A stretch of 64,000 bases of DNA from Psychrobacter sp. Choline-02u-9 (GCF_002836505.1 NZ_PJBF01000041.1:62001-126000), one strand, 5' to 3'; shown: positions 17,701 to 25,562, counted from the stretch's first letter. The notes: a model not told the origin generated them from the sequence alone. Made by a program: numbers and translations.

Positions 17701-20041
17701 CAGAGATGACCTGACCATTTATATCAGTCGCAACACCACGTAAGGTGTTCTTGCCGCGCTGTAAATCAACAGCATAGTAATCGAAAGCCGTTACATTCTG
17801 TTTTTCTTGCTCAGCAGTTTTACCGATCTTCTGTTCTGATACAGCTTTGCCGTTGGCATATAGTGTGAACACAGACCCAAGCGGTGCCTGAACCTGTACC
17901 ATTTGTTTATAAGTGCTAAGCTGCTGACCTTCGTTCAGGTTAATGAAGGCAACATCGTTACTCGCCACTTCTTTCAAGTATTCTTCGAGCTCTTTTTCTA
18001 CTGGCGGAGCAACAGTGGTCACTGTCATATCAACACGGCTATCTATTGGATTGACCATTTCATTAACGATAGCCGAATCACAGTTATTACCAAGGTCTAA
18101 GTCACCATTGATGTTACAACCACTAGCATCTACATTGTCAGTAGTATCGGTATCATAATCAGGATCTAAAGTCAGCTCGGTTTTTACCGCTTGCTCTAAC
18201 GTGTCATTTTTAGCTTCTACTAATTTGCTACGAGCAATTAGCTCAGCGTTTAAGCGCTCAGTGCTATCTGCCATGCCACCGACGATTGCAAAATCCGCAC
18301 GATGTAATTCGCCGTACTTCAAATCAACAAAACGACTACCGGCATCACCAGCATTACGATTGCTTTGGGTAACCAGTTCAGTCTCTCTAGGGATAGTAGT
18401 ACGATCGACCTTTAGTACGTGTGTTTTGGCACTGATACCATAGAAGTTATATTTACCTTCAGGATCAGTCACGATGAAGTTGCCGTTCTCCATATAGATA
18501 CGTACACCAGCGACACCAAGCTCGCCGTCTTCTTTTTGCTGAATACCGTCGCGGTTGATATCATGATAGACCTTACCAACGATAATACCATCAGTATTCA
18601 TAACGCCGCGCTCTACATCAATCTTCCACTGCGCTTCTCTTGAGCTTACGCTTTGACCTTGTTCATTTCTAGCAATTGCGGTGGCGCGGTTAATACCATC
18701 GCCGCCTAGCGATGACGCACCGATGAGCACACGATAAGTAACTTTTTTACTTTCGCCAACTGCCATGTTTCCTAAGTTCAATACCTGATATTTACCATCA
18801 GCTTTAAACTCAGTGGTCTGCGCTTGGTTGATATCAATATCAGTCGTTGGACTAACACGTACACTGTTCTCAACGTAGTCAAAACCACGTGGTAAAGCGT
18901 CTTTTAGTTGTACATCGTAAGCAGTCGATTTGCCGTTATTGGTAATATCGATGGTATAGCTGACATAATTACCAAGCTCTGCAGTTTTGACATCGCTTTC
19001 TTTAGTGACAACCAAACTGGCACTATTATCAATTATACTTACTTGAGAACTCAGATCCTCGATAACTACAGTAAAATCGCTATTACTTGGTAGCTGATCA
19101 GCATCTGTACCAACAGAAGGAGCAATACACGCTTCTAGACTAGCAGTTAAAGTATCGTTAGCTAATGTCTGAATGAACTTATCATTAATAGCATTGGCGT
19201 TGTTTTGTGTCGGTGCAGTTAGACGATATTTGCCTGTATTATTACCAGTTTCAATTCCTTTAAGAGAATAGGTATCACCTGTTGCAGGAGACTTAACGGT
19301 AATCCATACTTGATCAGGCTTATCAGATTGTACATTACAGTGCGCGTAACTGGCATCAATATAAACGTTGTCGCCGATTTGTGAGGTAGTTTTAGTACCG
19401 TCAAATTGAGGCGTGGTAAAGTTGATTTTAGGTTCAACAATAACCAGTCTGTCAATTGCTTCGACAGCTGCTATTGATGGATCTTCTAGTATGATAGCGC
19501 CAATCTTTACATCAGCGGTATCGCCATCTTCACCCTCGGCATCTGATAGAGCCTGTACGATAAGCTGAATACTCTCACTCTGACCAAGTTTGATCTGAGC
19601 GCTCAGGTTATCGAGCATGATTTGTCGATCTTCTGAATCGACTTCTCCGTTATTATTAAGATCTTGATAGACCTTTAAATTAGAAACAGTTGGTGATATA
19701 GCAAGTGTCAGCTCAACAGTCTGACTACTATAGCCAATATTACTAAGAACATTGACCCAATTCACCAATGTATTGGGTGCGACAGTACGCAAGGGTTGCT
19801 GAGTTAAATTAATACCATATTCAGGTAAGGTAGAGGCTTTGACTTGAACTTGGTTTGAAATGCCATTTTGTTCAATAGAATCGACGTCATAAGTTGCATT
19901 AGCAATGTTATTGATAGTTTGTACGAGAGTGCTAGGCGCAGCAGACGCCATATTTGATTGCATAAGCAACATTGCAGCTGTCAGCGCAGAGATCTTCGCT
20001 GTATGCAACGTAGTACGATTAGACGTTGAGTATGTAGTCAT
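14729..20041 (-). CDS. giant DUF11 / SdrD-like surface protein with C-terminal outer-membrane beta-barrel
   Basis: 1770 aa. Start: the frame extends to TTG 20056, but GGATAAG lies six bases before ATG 20041 and the signal peptide (ending ..MASAAP) begins there. Order of parts: N-terminal beta region with a calcium-loop-like DLNNNGEVDSED (near 126-137). Then a DUF11 domain (about 340-440, 'NYVSYTIDITNNGKSTAYDV'), an SdrD_B/carboxypeptidase-regulatory-like domain (about 485-550, 'VYHDINRDGIQQKEDGELGV'), Ig/invasin-like domains (about 670-890), and from about 945 a long run of amphipathic beta strands including EYYPVYGDSSAKG. It ends ..RLSSNSAF, with a terminal Phe as in many outer-membrane barrels. 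I infer an outer-membrane barrel with a large N-terminal periplasmic or surface region. It sits downstream of two smaller DUF11-type secreted proteins, its probable partners. Exact topology is unknown. Confidence 0.85.
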   Translation of the reverse strand: MTTYSTSNRTTLHTAKISALTAAMLLMQSNMASAAPSTLVQTINNIANATYDVDSIEQNGISNQVQVKASTLPEYGINLTQQPLRTVAPNTLVNWVNVLSNIGYSSQTVELTLAISPTVSNLKVYQDLNNNGEVDSEDRQIMLDNLSAQIKLGQSESIQLIVQALSDAEGEDGDTADVKIGAIILEDPSIAAVEAIDRLVIVEPKINFTTPQFDGTKTTSQIGDNVYIDASYAHCNVQSDKPDQVWITVKSPATGDTYSLKGIETGNNTGKYRLTAPTQNNANAINDKFIQTLANDTLTASLEACIAPSVGTDADQLPSNSDFTVVIEDLSSQVSIIDNSASLVVTKESDVKTAELGNYVSYTIDITNNGKSTAYDVQLKDALPRGFDYVENSVRVSPTTDIDINQAQTTEFKADGKYQVLNLGNMAVGESKKVTYRVLIGASSLGGDGINRATAIARNEQGQSVSSREAQWKIDVERGVMNTDGIIVGKVYHDINRDGIQQKEDGELGVAGVRIYMENGNFIVTDPEGKYNFYGISAKTHVLKVDRTTIPRETELVTQSNRNAGDAGSRFVDLKYGELHRADFAIVGGMADSTERLNAELIARSKLVEAKNDTLEQAVKTELTLDPDYDTDTTDNVDASGCNINGDLDLGNNCDSAIVNEMVNPIDSRVDMTVTTVAPPVEKELEEYLKEVASNDVAFINLNEGQQLSTYKQMVQVQAPLGSVFTLYANGKAVSEQKIGKTAEQEKQNVTAFDYYAVDLQRGKNTLRGVATDINGQVISEQTIKVLTPDSLQAIDYRTQAQLVPADGISEYQVVISLKDRDNRPYIGTTSLTLDTNIGRINLKDDSQDKAGTQITVSGGELLIPVIAPSVPGKGELVIDTGSSKQIIPLQFTAQLRPLLAVGIVEGVISLKDFDGSSITDAQGAFEQELNDFAGNDDYTASGRAAMFLKGKVRGDYLLTLAYDSDKKGERLFRDIEPGEYYPVYGDSSAKGFDAQSTSKLYVRLDKGRSFAMYGDLKTQIDDDEGIKLGQYNRTLTGLKAQFEDSNTRVTAFLAETSTSQRVNETRGLGISGPYPLAENFDAVLENSETVEVITRDANNPGLIINRETLTRFADYEIDPISRSLFLTAPIASQDIEGNPIYIRVTVEVDEGGEDYFVGGIAAKQQLTDKVAIGGSYVNSDDPLNKEELASVNSVVKFNDKLKLVAEYAMNKAENPNFQSSNQINAAELTDSDVEGNALRIELDFDNKKNTRAKAYYNDADEGFVTGASPLTAGRTESGVEVTHTLNDKKTALKLEGIRTEEHTTDASREGVQASVEHRLSENIVGEIGVRYYKQDATAASRNTQAATDVVDITDDTLFNDDIINQSALSSVSNAEEDIEGTTVRARITSRLPKLNDSLVFAEYEQDIENSSRNATSIGGETALGDLGRLYARHDLINSLSGTYGLDDTDERQRTTVGFDATYMKDGKVYSEYRMRDAISAREAEAAIGLKNKWYVQEGLTLNTLFERVESLEGEESNTATAAGIGVEYLAKENYKASGRIEKRWGETSDTLLGSAGIAYRYTDEVTFLAKDIYSRTDYSDGDRTINRFQLGAAYRDYDSNQLDMLAKFEYRLDDNNTGDDAYQKDTMIWSWNGNYHPTRPLTLSGRYAGKYTEYEADSLTSDNTAHAVYGRGLYDISERWDIGLQAGTYWNDQANDLAYMLGAEVGYSPMTNLWLSLGYNFMGFEDEDIAYDDSTQQGAYFRLRFKFDEDLFKREDPRKNQRLSSNSAF

Positions 20042-20079
20042 ATGTCGCTTATCCAATAAAACATAGAAGAGTAGGTTAG

Positions 20080-20160
20080 TAACGCTCCAGTTTGGCTAAC
20101 CAAAAACGATTAGGTCAAGCTGGAGCGTTAGACTATAAGTGTCTTGTGACGCTTATAGTC
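20080..20160 (-). repeat. two tandem hairpins between the 702-aa gene and the barrel gene
   Basis: Hairpin 1: TAACGCTCCAG (20080-20090) with CTGGAGCGTTA (20120-20130). Hairpin 2: GACTATAAG (20131-20139) with CTTATAGTC (20152-20160). Neither is followed by a T-run on the minus strand. They fill most of the 139-base gap and may attenuate transcription or fix mRNA ends between highly and weakly needed products. Confidence 0.65.
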
Positions 20161-20180
20161 TTTGAAATATTAAATATAAA

Positions 20181-22289
20181 TTAACGATCGTTTTTGATTT
20201 TGATTTTAAAAGTCAAGGTGCCAACGCCGCCAGGAACTATAGTAAAGTTAGTGCCAAGAACAGCAGCACTAGTCGTACTAGGCGTGCCTGCAGTAGATGA
20301 AGCAGTCGCAGAAGTAGCAGGTGAACCAGCTACTAAATTTGCACCAGCTGAGAAGTTAGACAACAAATCCGAGATGGTTAAAGCGTTAAGATTAAAACCT
20401 AACGCTGTTGAAGAAGTGTTAGTTGCCTGAATACGATAGATGACACATTGATCAGGTTTCGCCTCGAGCGCAGTCTGAACAAAGGTACTTGCAGCAACCG
20501 TACCTGAACAAGTCTCATCTAATGCTTGAGACTTCACTAAAGTTAAGCCTCTAACGTTAGTCGTATCAGTCACTGAAGTAACAGCAGGTGGATTAATACC
20601 AGCAGGCGTTAGCGTTACAACAGAAGTTTCAGTGCTACCAACAGCTGCAGCATCATCAACAGTTGCAGGAGCAGCTACATTGCCAGACGACACATTGTAG
20701 TTGATCGCTAATTTGCCACCAGGTGCAATACCATTTGGAAATTGAGCAGTTGGTAGTGTAGTGCTATTAAGAGTATATGTATTACCACCAGCAACGGTAG
20801 GTTGCAGTGTTATAGTAACCGGGGCTCCACCACCAGGCGGCGTATAAGTAGCACTAACAGGACCAGTAACCGGTCTGACACCCACATTATTGCCACCATC
20901 GGCAATAGTGAAAGTCAATGGGTTAGCATTGGTACCTTCAGCATCTTGACCGCTGTTAGTAATGAGAGTTGAATGAGTCGCTTGACTAGCAGTACCTGAG
21001 GCAGGGGGAACTTCTCTAGTCGTTGGATTGCTCACTACAACCGCTCGTCTGGTAAAGTTAGTCACACCAGCAGTATCTATACCAGCGCCGTTACCTTCAC
21101 CTGCATCATCAGGTATTCTAGTAACGCCTATAGTGCTATCTGTACTATCCAAAATGTTATAGTCAGTATCAAGTACAGGAGCAGCAATTAACGGACTAAC
21201 CGGACCGATGAACTTATCGTAGACTTCTGCGTTGTTAGTTACTGAACTATTAGCAGCTGTAAACTGAGTTTTATCGACGTTAACCGTGAAAGTAATCGTG
21301 CGACTTGCGCCAACGGCTAAGTTCGCTACGGCAACATTAATAGCTTGTCGAGTACCAACAGTAGAGATCGTCGCGGTACCAGCACCAGTTACGGTCACAT
21401 CTGATGCTGTGCCACTAGGCAAGCTCAAACCTGCAGGAAGGACATCTCGGATGACAAAATCAGTCGCAGCAGTACTATAGTCAGTAGTCGCGTTAGTGAC
21501 TACGATACTATAAGCAATCTGTGGGTTAGCGACTGTCAAATCGACAGTACTGGTCGCTGTTTTTGTAATTTTGAAGGTAGGCAATCTCACGATAGTTTGG
21601 TTTTCGTTCACCAATGTCGCATTTGCTGGAAGATTAGCAGTAAAGAAAGTACTGGTCGCTGTTAATGTGCCTACACCTTTGTCATTACCGTTACGATCGT
21701 CTGGTGTAGCTGCTTCGTAGCTTAAGTTAGCTCTAGTACCTGGCTGTAGTCTAATAGTACCACCATTTGCTAGGGTACCTGTCTGTGCCTGACCATTCAA
21801 AGCGGTAACTTGAGCAGGAGTCAAAGCAGTACCGTCTGCTTGTACAATAGTAAACGTAACAGGCGCAGTACCCAGAGCATAGTCTGGCGTAGCTGTTACT
21901 AGGGCTGAGTCATTACCTGTGGTATTAACGGTATAAGTATCTGTCACGTTACCCGTATTGGTTAAAGCATGAGTAAAAGTAGTCGTACCACCTGGCGTAG
22001 CAGATCTATTAACAGCAGTATCGTTACCAATGCTACCATCATCAACAGTCGATACGAGTGCAAAGTTAGCTGTTTCGCTAACACTTACAGTCACCGTGTT
22101 AGAAGTAACGTTCGGCTGAGCAATGCCAGCAACGCTATAGTTTGCGGTTGCGACGTTGGTAATCGGTGCTGCTCCTGCACTAATACCACCAGTAGTATTA
22201 GGAGTAGCTGCATTAGCGGCAGTAGAGATGCCCATTGCAGCCACAACACCTACGGCTAATACTGAATATTTGAAAGAATTTGGTTTCAT
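20181..22289 (-). CDS. secreted DUF11-repeat surface protein
   Basis: 702 aa with a typical signal peptide (MKPNSFKYSV.. to ..STAANA, about 27). The mature protein is very rich in Thr, Ala, Val, Gly and Asn and poor in Lys and Cys, as expected for an extracellular beta-sandwich chain. Several DUF11/Ig-like units are visible. Examples: 'TTTFTHALTNTGNVTDTYTV' near 100; 'PQIAYSIVVTNATTDYSTAA' then 'DVLPAGLSLPSG' near 260-295; and 'SQATHSTLITNSGQDAEGTN' near 435. The last unit (about 575-702) has 'LVKSQALDETC' and 'DQCVIYRIQATN', matching the end of the 660-aa protein upstream. It follows the 155-aa gene by 41 bases and precedes the barrel protein. Likely a cell-surface or matrix protein; function unknown. 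Confidence 0.85.
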   Translation of the reverse strand: MKPNSFKYSVLAVGVVAAMGISTAANAATPNTTGGISAGAAPITNVATANYSVAGIAQPNVTSNTVTVSVSETANFALVSTVDDGSIGNDTAVNRSATPGGTTTFTHALTNTGNVTDTYTVNTTGNDSALVTATPDYALGTAPVTFTIVQADGTALTPAQVTALNGQAQTGTLANGGTIRLQPGTRANLSYEAATPDDRNGNDKGVGTLTATSTFFTANLPANATLVNENQTIVRLPTFKITKTATSTVDLTVANPQIAYSIVVTNATTDYSTAATDFVIRDVLPAGLSLPSGTASDVTVTGAGTATISTVGTRQAINVAVANLAVGASRTITFTVNVDKTQFTAANSSVTNNAEVYDKFIGPVSPLIAAPVLDTDYNILDSTDSTIGVTRIPDDAGEGNGAGIDTAGVTNFTRRAVVVSNPTTREVPPASGTASQATHSTLITNSGQDAEGTNANPLTFTIADGGNNVGVRPVTGPVSATYTPPGGGAPVTITLQPTVAGGNTYTLNSTTLPTAQFPNGIAPGGKLAINYNVSSGNVAAPATVDDAAAVGSTETSVVTLTPAGINPPAVTSVTDTTNVRGLTLVKSQALDETCSGTVAASTFVQTALEAKPDQCVIYRIQATNTSSTALGFNLNALTISDLLSNFSAGANLVAGSPATSATASSTAGTPSTTSAAVLGTNFTIVPGGVGTLTFKIKIKNDR

Positions 22290-22330
22290 GCAGTAGATCT
22301 CCGAAAGATTAAATCAGTAAGGATGAAGGG

Positions 22331-22798
22331 TTATTTGTTAACGACAGTATTAAGGGCAACAGCTGCTGCCTTTTTTGCGGGTAGTAGTTTGATGTTCCAG
22401 CGTAGCGTACGGTATTCGGAGTAGGGTACTTTGACCATTTTGCCATCGACCTTGCGCATTAGCGGCATATCAGCGTAGTTTTTACCATCAGTGCTGGCTT
22501 GTGCGCTGGCAGGGTTTGCCTCACCAGTAAAGGTCATGTTTGCAGGGACAGGCAATGTCACCATCAGATCATTAATGTCTTTATTAATGGTATTGGTATA
22601 AGTTGCTTTGTATTGAATGACAGTACCAGCTGGTGCTGTACGTACTGGTGAATAGACTGTTTTGCCGTCCGCATTCTTAATGACCTGATTAGCAGTCAGT
22701 TCCATTTTTAGAGCGTCGTCAGCATGAGCAGTACCTAGCAAACAAGCAGAGGCAAAAGTTGCTAGCATGACATTATGTAATAGGTTAAAACGTTTCAT
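22331..22798 (-). CDS. small exported DUF11-like protein
   Basis: 155 aa with signal peptide (about 1-26, ..LLGTAHA). The mature domain reads 'TAPAGTVIQYKATYTNTINK' then 'VTLPVPANMTF', the DUF11 beta-sandwich pattern, but the protein is a single short domain. It is the first gene of the locus's main transcription unit, with AAAGGATTT seven bases before its ATG, followed after 41 bases by the 702-aa DUF11 protein. It could be a periplasmic partner, a cap or a subunit of a surface polymer; none of these is shown by the sequence. Confidence 0.8.
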   Translation of the reverse strand: MKRFNLLHNVMLATFASACLLGTAHADDALKMELTANQVIKNADGKTVYSPVRTAPAGTVIQYKATYTNTINKDINDLMVTLPVPANMTFTGEANPASAQASTDGKNYADMPLMRKVDGKMVKVPYSEYRTLRWNIKLLPAKKAAAVALNTVVNK

Positions 22799-22849
22799 AT
22801 AAAATCCTTTCTTAGAACATGACTATCAGTAAAAAGCGAACGTCGTATA

Positions 22850-22910
22850 TCATGATGGAGGAGCTAGTAATCTAATATCATTCGTCGTTTTAAAAGGCAT
22901 CTACCTCCTT
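22850..22910 (-). promoter_or_regulatory. leader with strong Shine-Dalgarno and 16-codon reading frame before the 155-aa gene
   Basis: The minus strand carries AAGGAGGT, three bases before an ATG opening a 16-codon frame (MPFKTTNDIRLLAPPS, 22850-22900). AAAAGG of this site can pair with CCTTTT just after the ATG, and GGAGG with CCTCC near the end of the frame. This could be a leader peptide or a translational switch; spacing to the ATG is short, so translation is uncertain. Confidence 0.3.
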
Positions 22911-22931
22911 TTCTTGTATTTTCACGTAATT

Positions 22932-22960
22932 AATACAATTAATCATCACAAAAATGACAA
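22932..22960 (-). promoter_or_regulatory. candidate promoter of the DUF11 operon (155-aa, 702-aa, barrel, 258-aa)
   Basis: Minus strand: -35 TTGTCA (22955-22960), 17-base spacer, -10 TGTATT (22932-22937; weak). A 16-bp motif shared with the promoter of the 660-aa gene (22943-22958) overlaps the -35. Confidence 0.35.
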
Positions 22961-22986
22961 CTGGCATTTTGGAGTATACAAACGGT

Positions 22987-23014
22987 AAAAGCCCTGTCTG
23001 GTTAGACAGGGCTT
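22987..23014 (-). terminator. terminator of the 660-aa secreted protein gene
   Basis: Perfect 11-bp stem AAGCCCTGTCT / AGACAGGGCTT (22989-22999 with 23004-23014) around a four-base loop, followed by TTTT on the minus strand. It separates the 660-aa gene from the downstream DUF11 operon, so that operon needs its own promoter. Confidence 0.85.
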
Positions 23015-23039
23015 GAGTAAATGTTTAATAAACAGGTGT

Positions 23040-25022
23040 TTAGTTACTAATGATAGTACCATATTTAGTATTAAAACGAATGGCCTGACGGCGAGTGGCT
23101 GTAGTAGCACCTAAAGAAAAAGTATTGGTGGTAACTGTACCGTTGTTACCAATAGATACTGAATTTGTTGCAAATGATGGAGTGCCACTATTTTCACCAA
23201 TAGGTGTTGGATTGACTAAGGTAGAGGTAATCAATGAATTATTAGAGTCATTTTTACTCTGTAGCGTATCCTTAATAACAATATCTGCTAACGAAATATT
23301 ACCGCGATTTGTAGCTTCAATTCTATAAGCGATACATTGTCCAGGGATAATGTTAGATATTGGTTTTGTACTATACGCACTACTAGCACTACCGTCATAA
23401 TTAACACCAATTGTGGCAAGGTTATTTAGGCTACAGTCATGGACATACTGACTTTTGATTAATACCAACGCAGCATTTTCTTGAACAACATCACCAAAAT
23501 CATTGCTAGGGTAATTGTATTTACTGTTAGTAATGTCTATTTGTAGGAAGTTGCTCGTAGTATCTACAGAATATGTATAGTTGCTAGGCTCATTTTGAGT
23601 AACGCAAAGCCTTGTATAACTACCTACTTGTGCTGGCGTCAAGCTAAAACTATAGGTTCCATCATTACCAATGTTTACCGTCTGAGGTGAGAACGTACCA
23701 CTATCACCTGTACATTTGTTTAGAGTAATGGTATGACCCGTAGTAAAGGGAATACCAGATTCAGTTGGTGAATCGTATTTGCCATTGAAATAAAGACTAT
23801 TATTTAGGTATTTGCTAGATATATCGTCCTTAGACGGACTTAAGACATTACCATTATCGTTAAATACGGTGCCTGAGAACACATAGTTTGCAGTATTAGT
23901 AATAGTACAAGTAATATCATCGCCATAAGTGGCATTACTAAGCGTAAATGAACGAGTCTTGCCTGAGGCGCTATAGCTCATTGCTGAGGTAGGCATGACT
24001 GTAGTACTACCTGACGTAGCATTACTACAAATATAAGTCGCATTATAGTTCGCTATATCACCTAAGGTTGTGCCATTCATCACACGCTCAGTAATGGTAT
24101 AACTTGTGCTATCTGCTAATGTAAGCGTTGCACTGGTTCCGTTAGTGATGGTCGAGCCTGTACCAGTAGTAGTAAAGCTATTAGCAGCTAATGATCCACC
24201 ACTAACTGCTATTTCAAATTGGTCGTTAGTGTTGACACGTGTACTATTCAACGCTTTTTTTACGATGAGCTTAGGCGGTGCCAGACAGAAATAGAAGTCT
24301 GAATAACCTACTAAATGATCACCAGTTGACGTTGTCGTGGAGGCACCAGAGTATGGATTACCATGTGTGGTTACAAATGGCGTATTTGCTGATTGGGCTT
24401 CCCATTCAATATTAAAATTACATGGACTACTAGGACTACAGTTTGCCCACTGGTTTGCAGTAATCGTTTTATTCGAATTGGATACAGTAAAGTTGTTAGC
24501 GAAATTGCTAAAAGAACCACCTGTAGTAACAATTGATACGGACTCAGTGTATCTTCCAGCAGCATTTGCATCTAAGTCTTGAACGACAAAACCGTATTTT
24601 GTAACGGGTTTATTAATAGTGGCCGTCAACCTGTGATTCACATCAATTTTTTCGCTGCTATGACGCATGTTAAGAGCATTGGTAGTAACACCAGCAAAAC
24701 TGCTAACTTCTGGATAGCCAGTCCTAATAAAGTTAATATCAGAAAAAGATAAGACGAGTTTAAGACCACTGTCAAAGCTATAAGTGGTACTAGAGTTGCC
24801 TGCTGCTGACCAACTCAAGGTGGCCTTAGGCGCTGTTGTAGTACTCTTAGAGCCTAAGTAATACATAGCATGTCCACTTGGACATACAGGAGCAGCTTCA
24901 GCAAAAGCTACATTGCTAATCAAAAACATAGGAATAGCAGCTAGCAATGTCATTATCTGACATATATATCTATTGAATAAATGCTTTTTTGTTGAATTCA
25001 AAAGTCGCTGTACTTGTCGCAT
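23040..25022 (-). CDS. secreted multi-domain beta-sandwich protein with DUF11-type C-terminal module
   Basis: 660 aa with a long signal peptide (about 41 residues, ..FLISNVAFA). Parts in order: an N-terminal domain (about 45-250) beginning with APVCPSGHAMYYLG; a prealbumin-like domain (about 255-385, 'LIVKKALNSTRVNTNDQFEI', 'ITCTITNTANYVFSG'); an SdrD-like or carboxypeptidase-regulatory-like domain (about 385-515, 'GTVFNDNGNVL', 'YSFSLTPAQVGSY'); and a C-terminal module (about 525-660) with 'LVLIKSQYVHDC' and 'PGQCIAYRIEATN'. That last module matches the end of the 702-aa protein. Rich in Ser, Thr and Asn. It has its own promoter and terminator but shares orientation, composition and the terminal module with the locus, so it is probably cargo of the same surface system. 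No barrel or anchor of its own is visible. Confidence 0.8.
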   Translation of the reverse strand: MRQVQRLLNSTKKHLFNRYICQIMTLLAAIPMFLISNVAFAEAAPVCPSGHAMYYLGSKSTTTAPKATLSWSAAGNSSTTYSFDSGLKLVLSFSDINFIRTGYPEVSSFAGVTTNALNMRHSSEKIDVNHRLTATINKPVTKYGFVVQDLDANAAGRYTESVSIVTTGGSFSNFANNFTVSNSNKTITANQWANCSPSSPCNFNIEWEAQSANTPFVTTHGNPYSGASTTTSTGDHLVGYSDFYFCLAPPKLIVKKALNSTRVNTNDQFEIAVSGGSLAANSFTTTGTGSTITNGTSATLTLADSTSYTITERVMNGTTLGDIANYNATYICSNATSGSTTVMPTSAMSYSASGKTRSFTLSNATYGDDITCTITNTANYVFSGTVFNDNGNVLSPSKDDISSKYLNNSLYFNGKYDSPTESGIPFTTGHTITLNKCTGDSGTFSPQTVNIGNDGTYSFSLTPAQVGSYTRLCVTQNEPSNYTYSVDTTSNFLQIDITNSKYNYPSNDFGDVVQENAALVLIKSQYVHDCSLNNLATIGVNYDGSASSAYSTKPISNIIPGQCIAYRIEATNRGNISLADIVIKDTLQSKNDSNNSLITSTLVNPTPIGENSGTPSFATNSVSIGNNGTVTTNTFSLGATTATRRQAIRFNTKYGTIISN

Positions 25023-25125
25023 CTCAATATTCCTATGTACTAAAGCCTAATGTAAACGTTTATTTACCAAAAAAAATTGTGTTATATATATTTTGTATAT
25101 TAAGTAATATTTTTGTAAAAATCAT

Positions 25126-25154
25126 ATTAAATAGATGAATGGCATTTTTGTCAT
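25126..25154 (-). promoter_or_regulatory. candidate promoter of the 660-aa protein gene
   Basis: Minus strand: -35 ATGACA (25149-25154), 17-base spacer, -10 TTTAAT (25126-25131); each matches the sigma-70 consensus at five of six positions. It lies about 105 bases before the ATG. The motif GGCATTTTTGTCATGA (plus strand 25141-25156) covers the -35. Confidence 0.5.
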
Positions 25155-25283
25155 GACCAGTTACCCTATGTTGCAAGATTAACCAGTCATATTCCACAAA
25201 GCTATCAATTAATAATATTTACCTAACAACTAATCATTATTTATTTAAAAAATACTTGTTATTTCATCATTTCTCTACAGCCA

Positions 25284-25312
25284 TAAACAACTAGCGCGTA
25301 AACGCTTATAAT
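25284..25312 (+). promoter_or_regulatory. candidate aceE promoter
   Basis: -35 TAAACA (25284-25289), 17-base spacer, perfect -10 TATAAT (25307-25312). This implies a leader of about 245 bases before aceE. I see no PdhR-type operator in that leader. Confidence 0.45.
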
Positions 25313-25562
25313 GGAATGTCATAGTAATTAACATTTGAATAGAATAGTCGTAGCATTATGACGGTTTGGCAGGTGCGTTGATTTGATGCATTTGTCGATA
25401 TGAGTAATACTATTTTTATAATCTAGCAGTATGTCATCGCACAAAACAATGGAATGCTTGGACGTAGCAAGGATGTCATAAGTAAACCAATCTCTCATCA
25501 TGCATTTTTCAATGAAGCCCTGCCATTAGGTAGGTATGACTGATATAAAAGGATTAACAAGA

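Larger units (their letters stand above)
25023..25562. other. 540-base divergent intergenic region
   Basis: AT-rich. Contains the candidate promoters for the 660-aa gene (minus) and aceE (plus), the 16-bp motif at 25141-25156 and a long aceE leader. No further gene seen. Confidence 0.6.

Noticed and set aside
20039-20056. TTG start at 20056 for the giant barrel protein
   Set aside because: The bases from 20056 include the Shine-Dalgarno of ATG 20041, and the signal peptide begins at the ATG.
13797-25022. DUF11 locus as a recent mobile island
   Set aside because: No integrase, transposase, tRNA or flanking direct repeats seen; terminators and base composition fit the surroundings.
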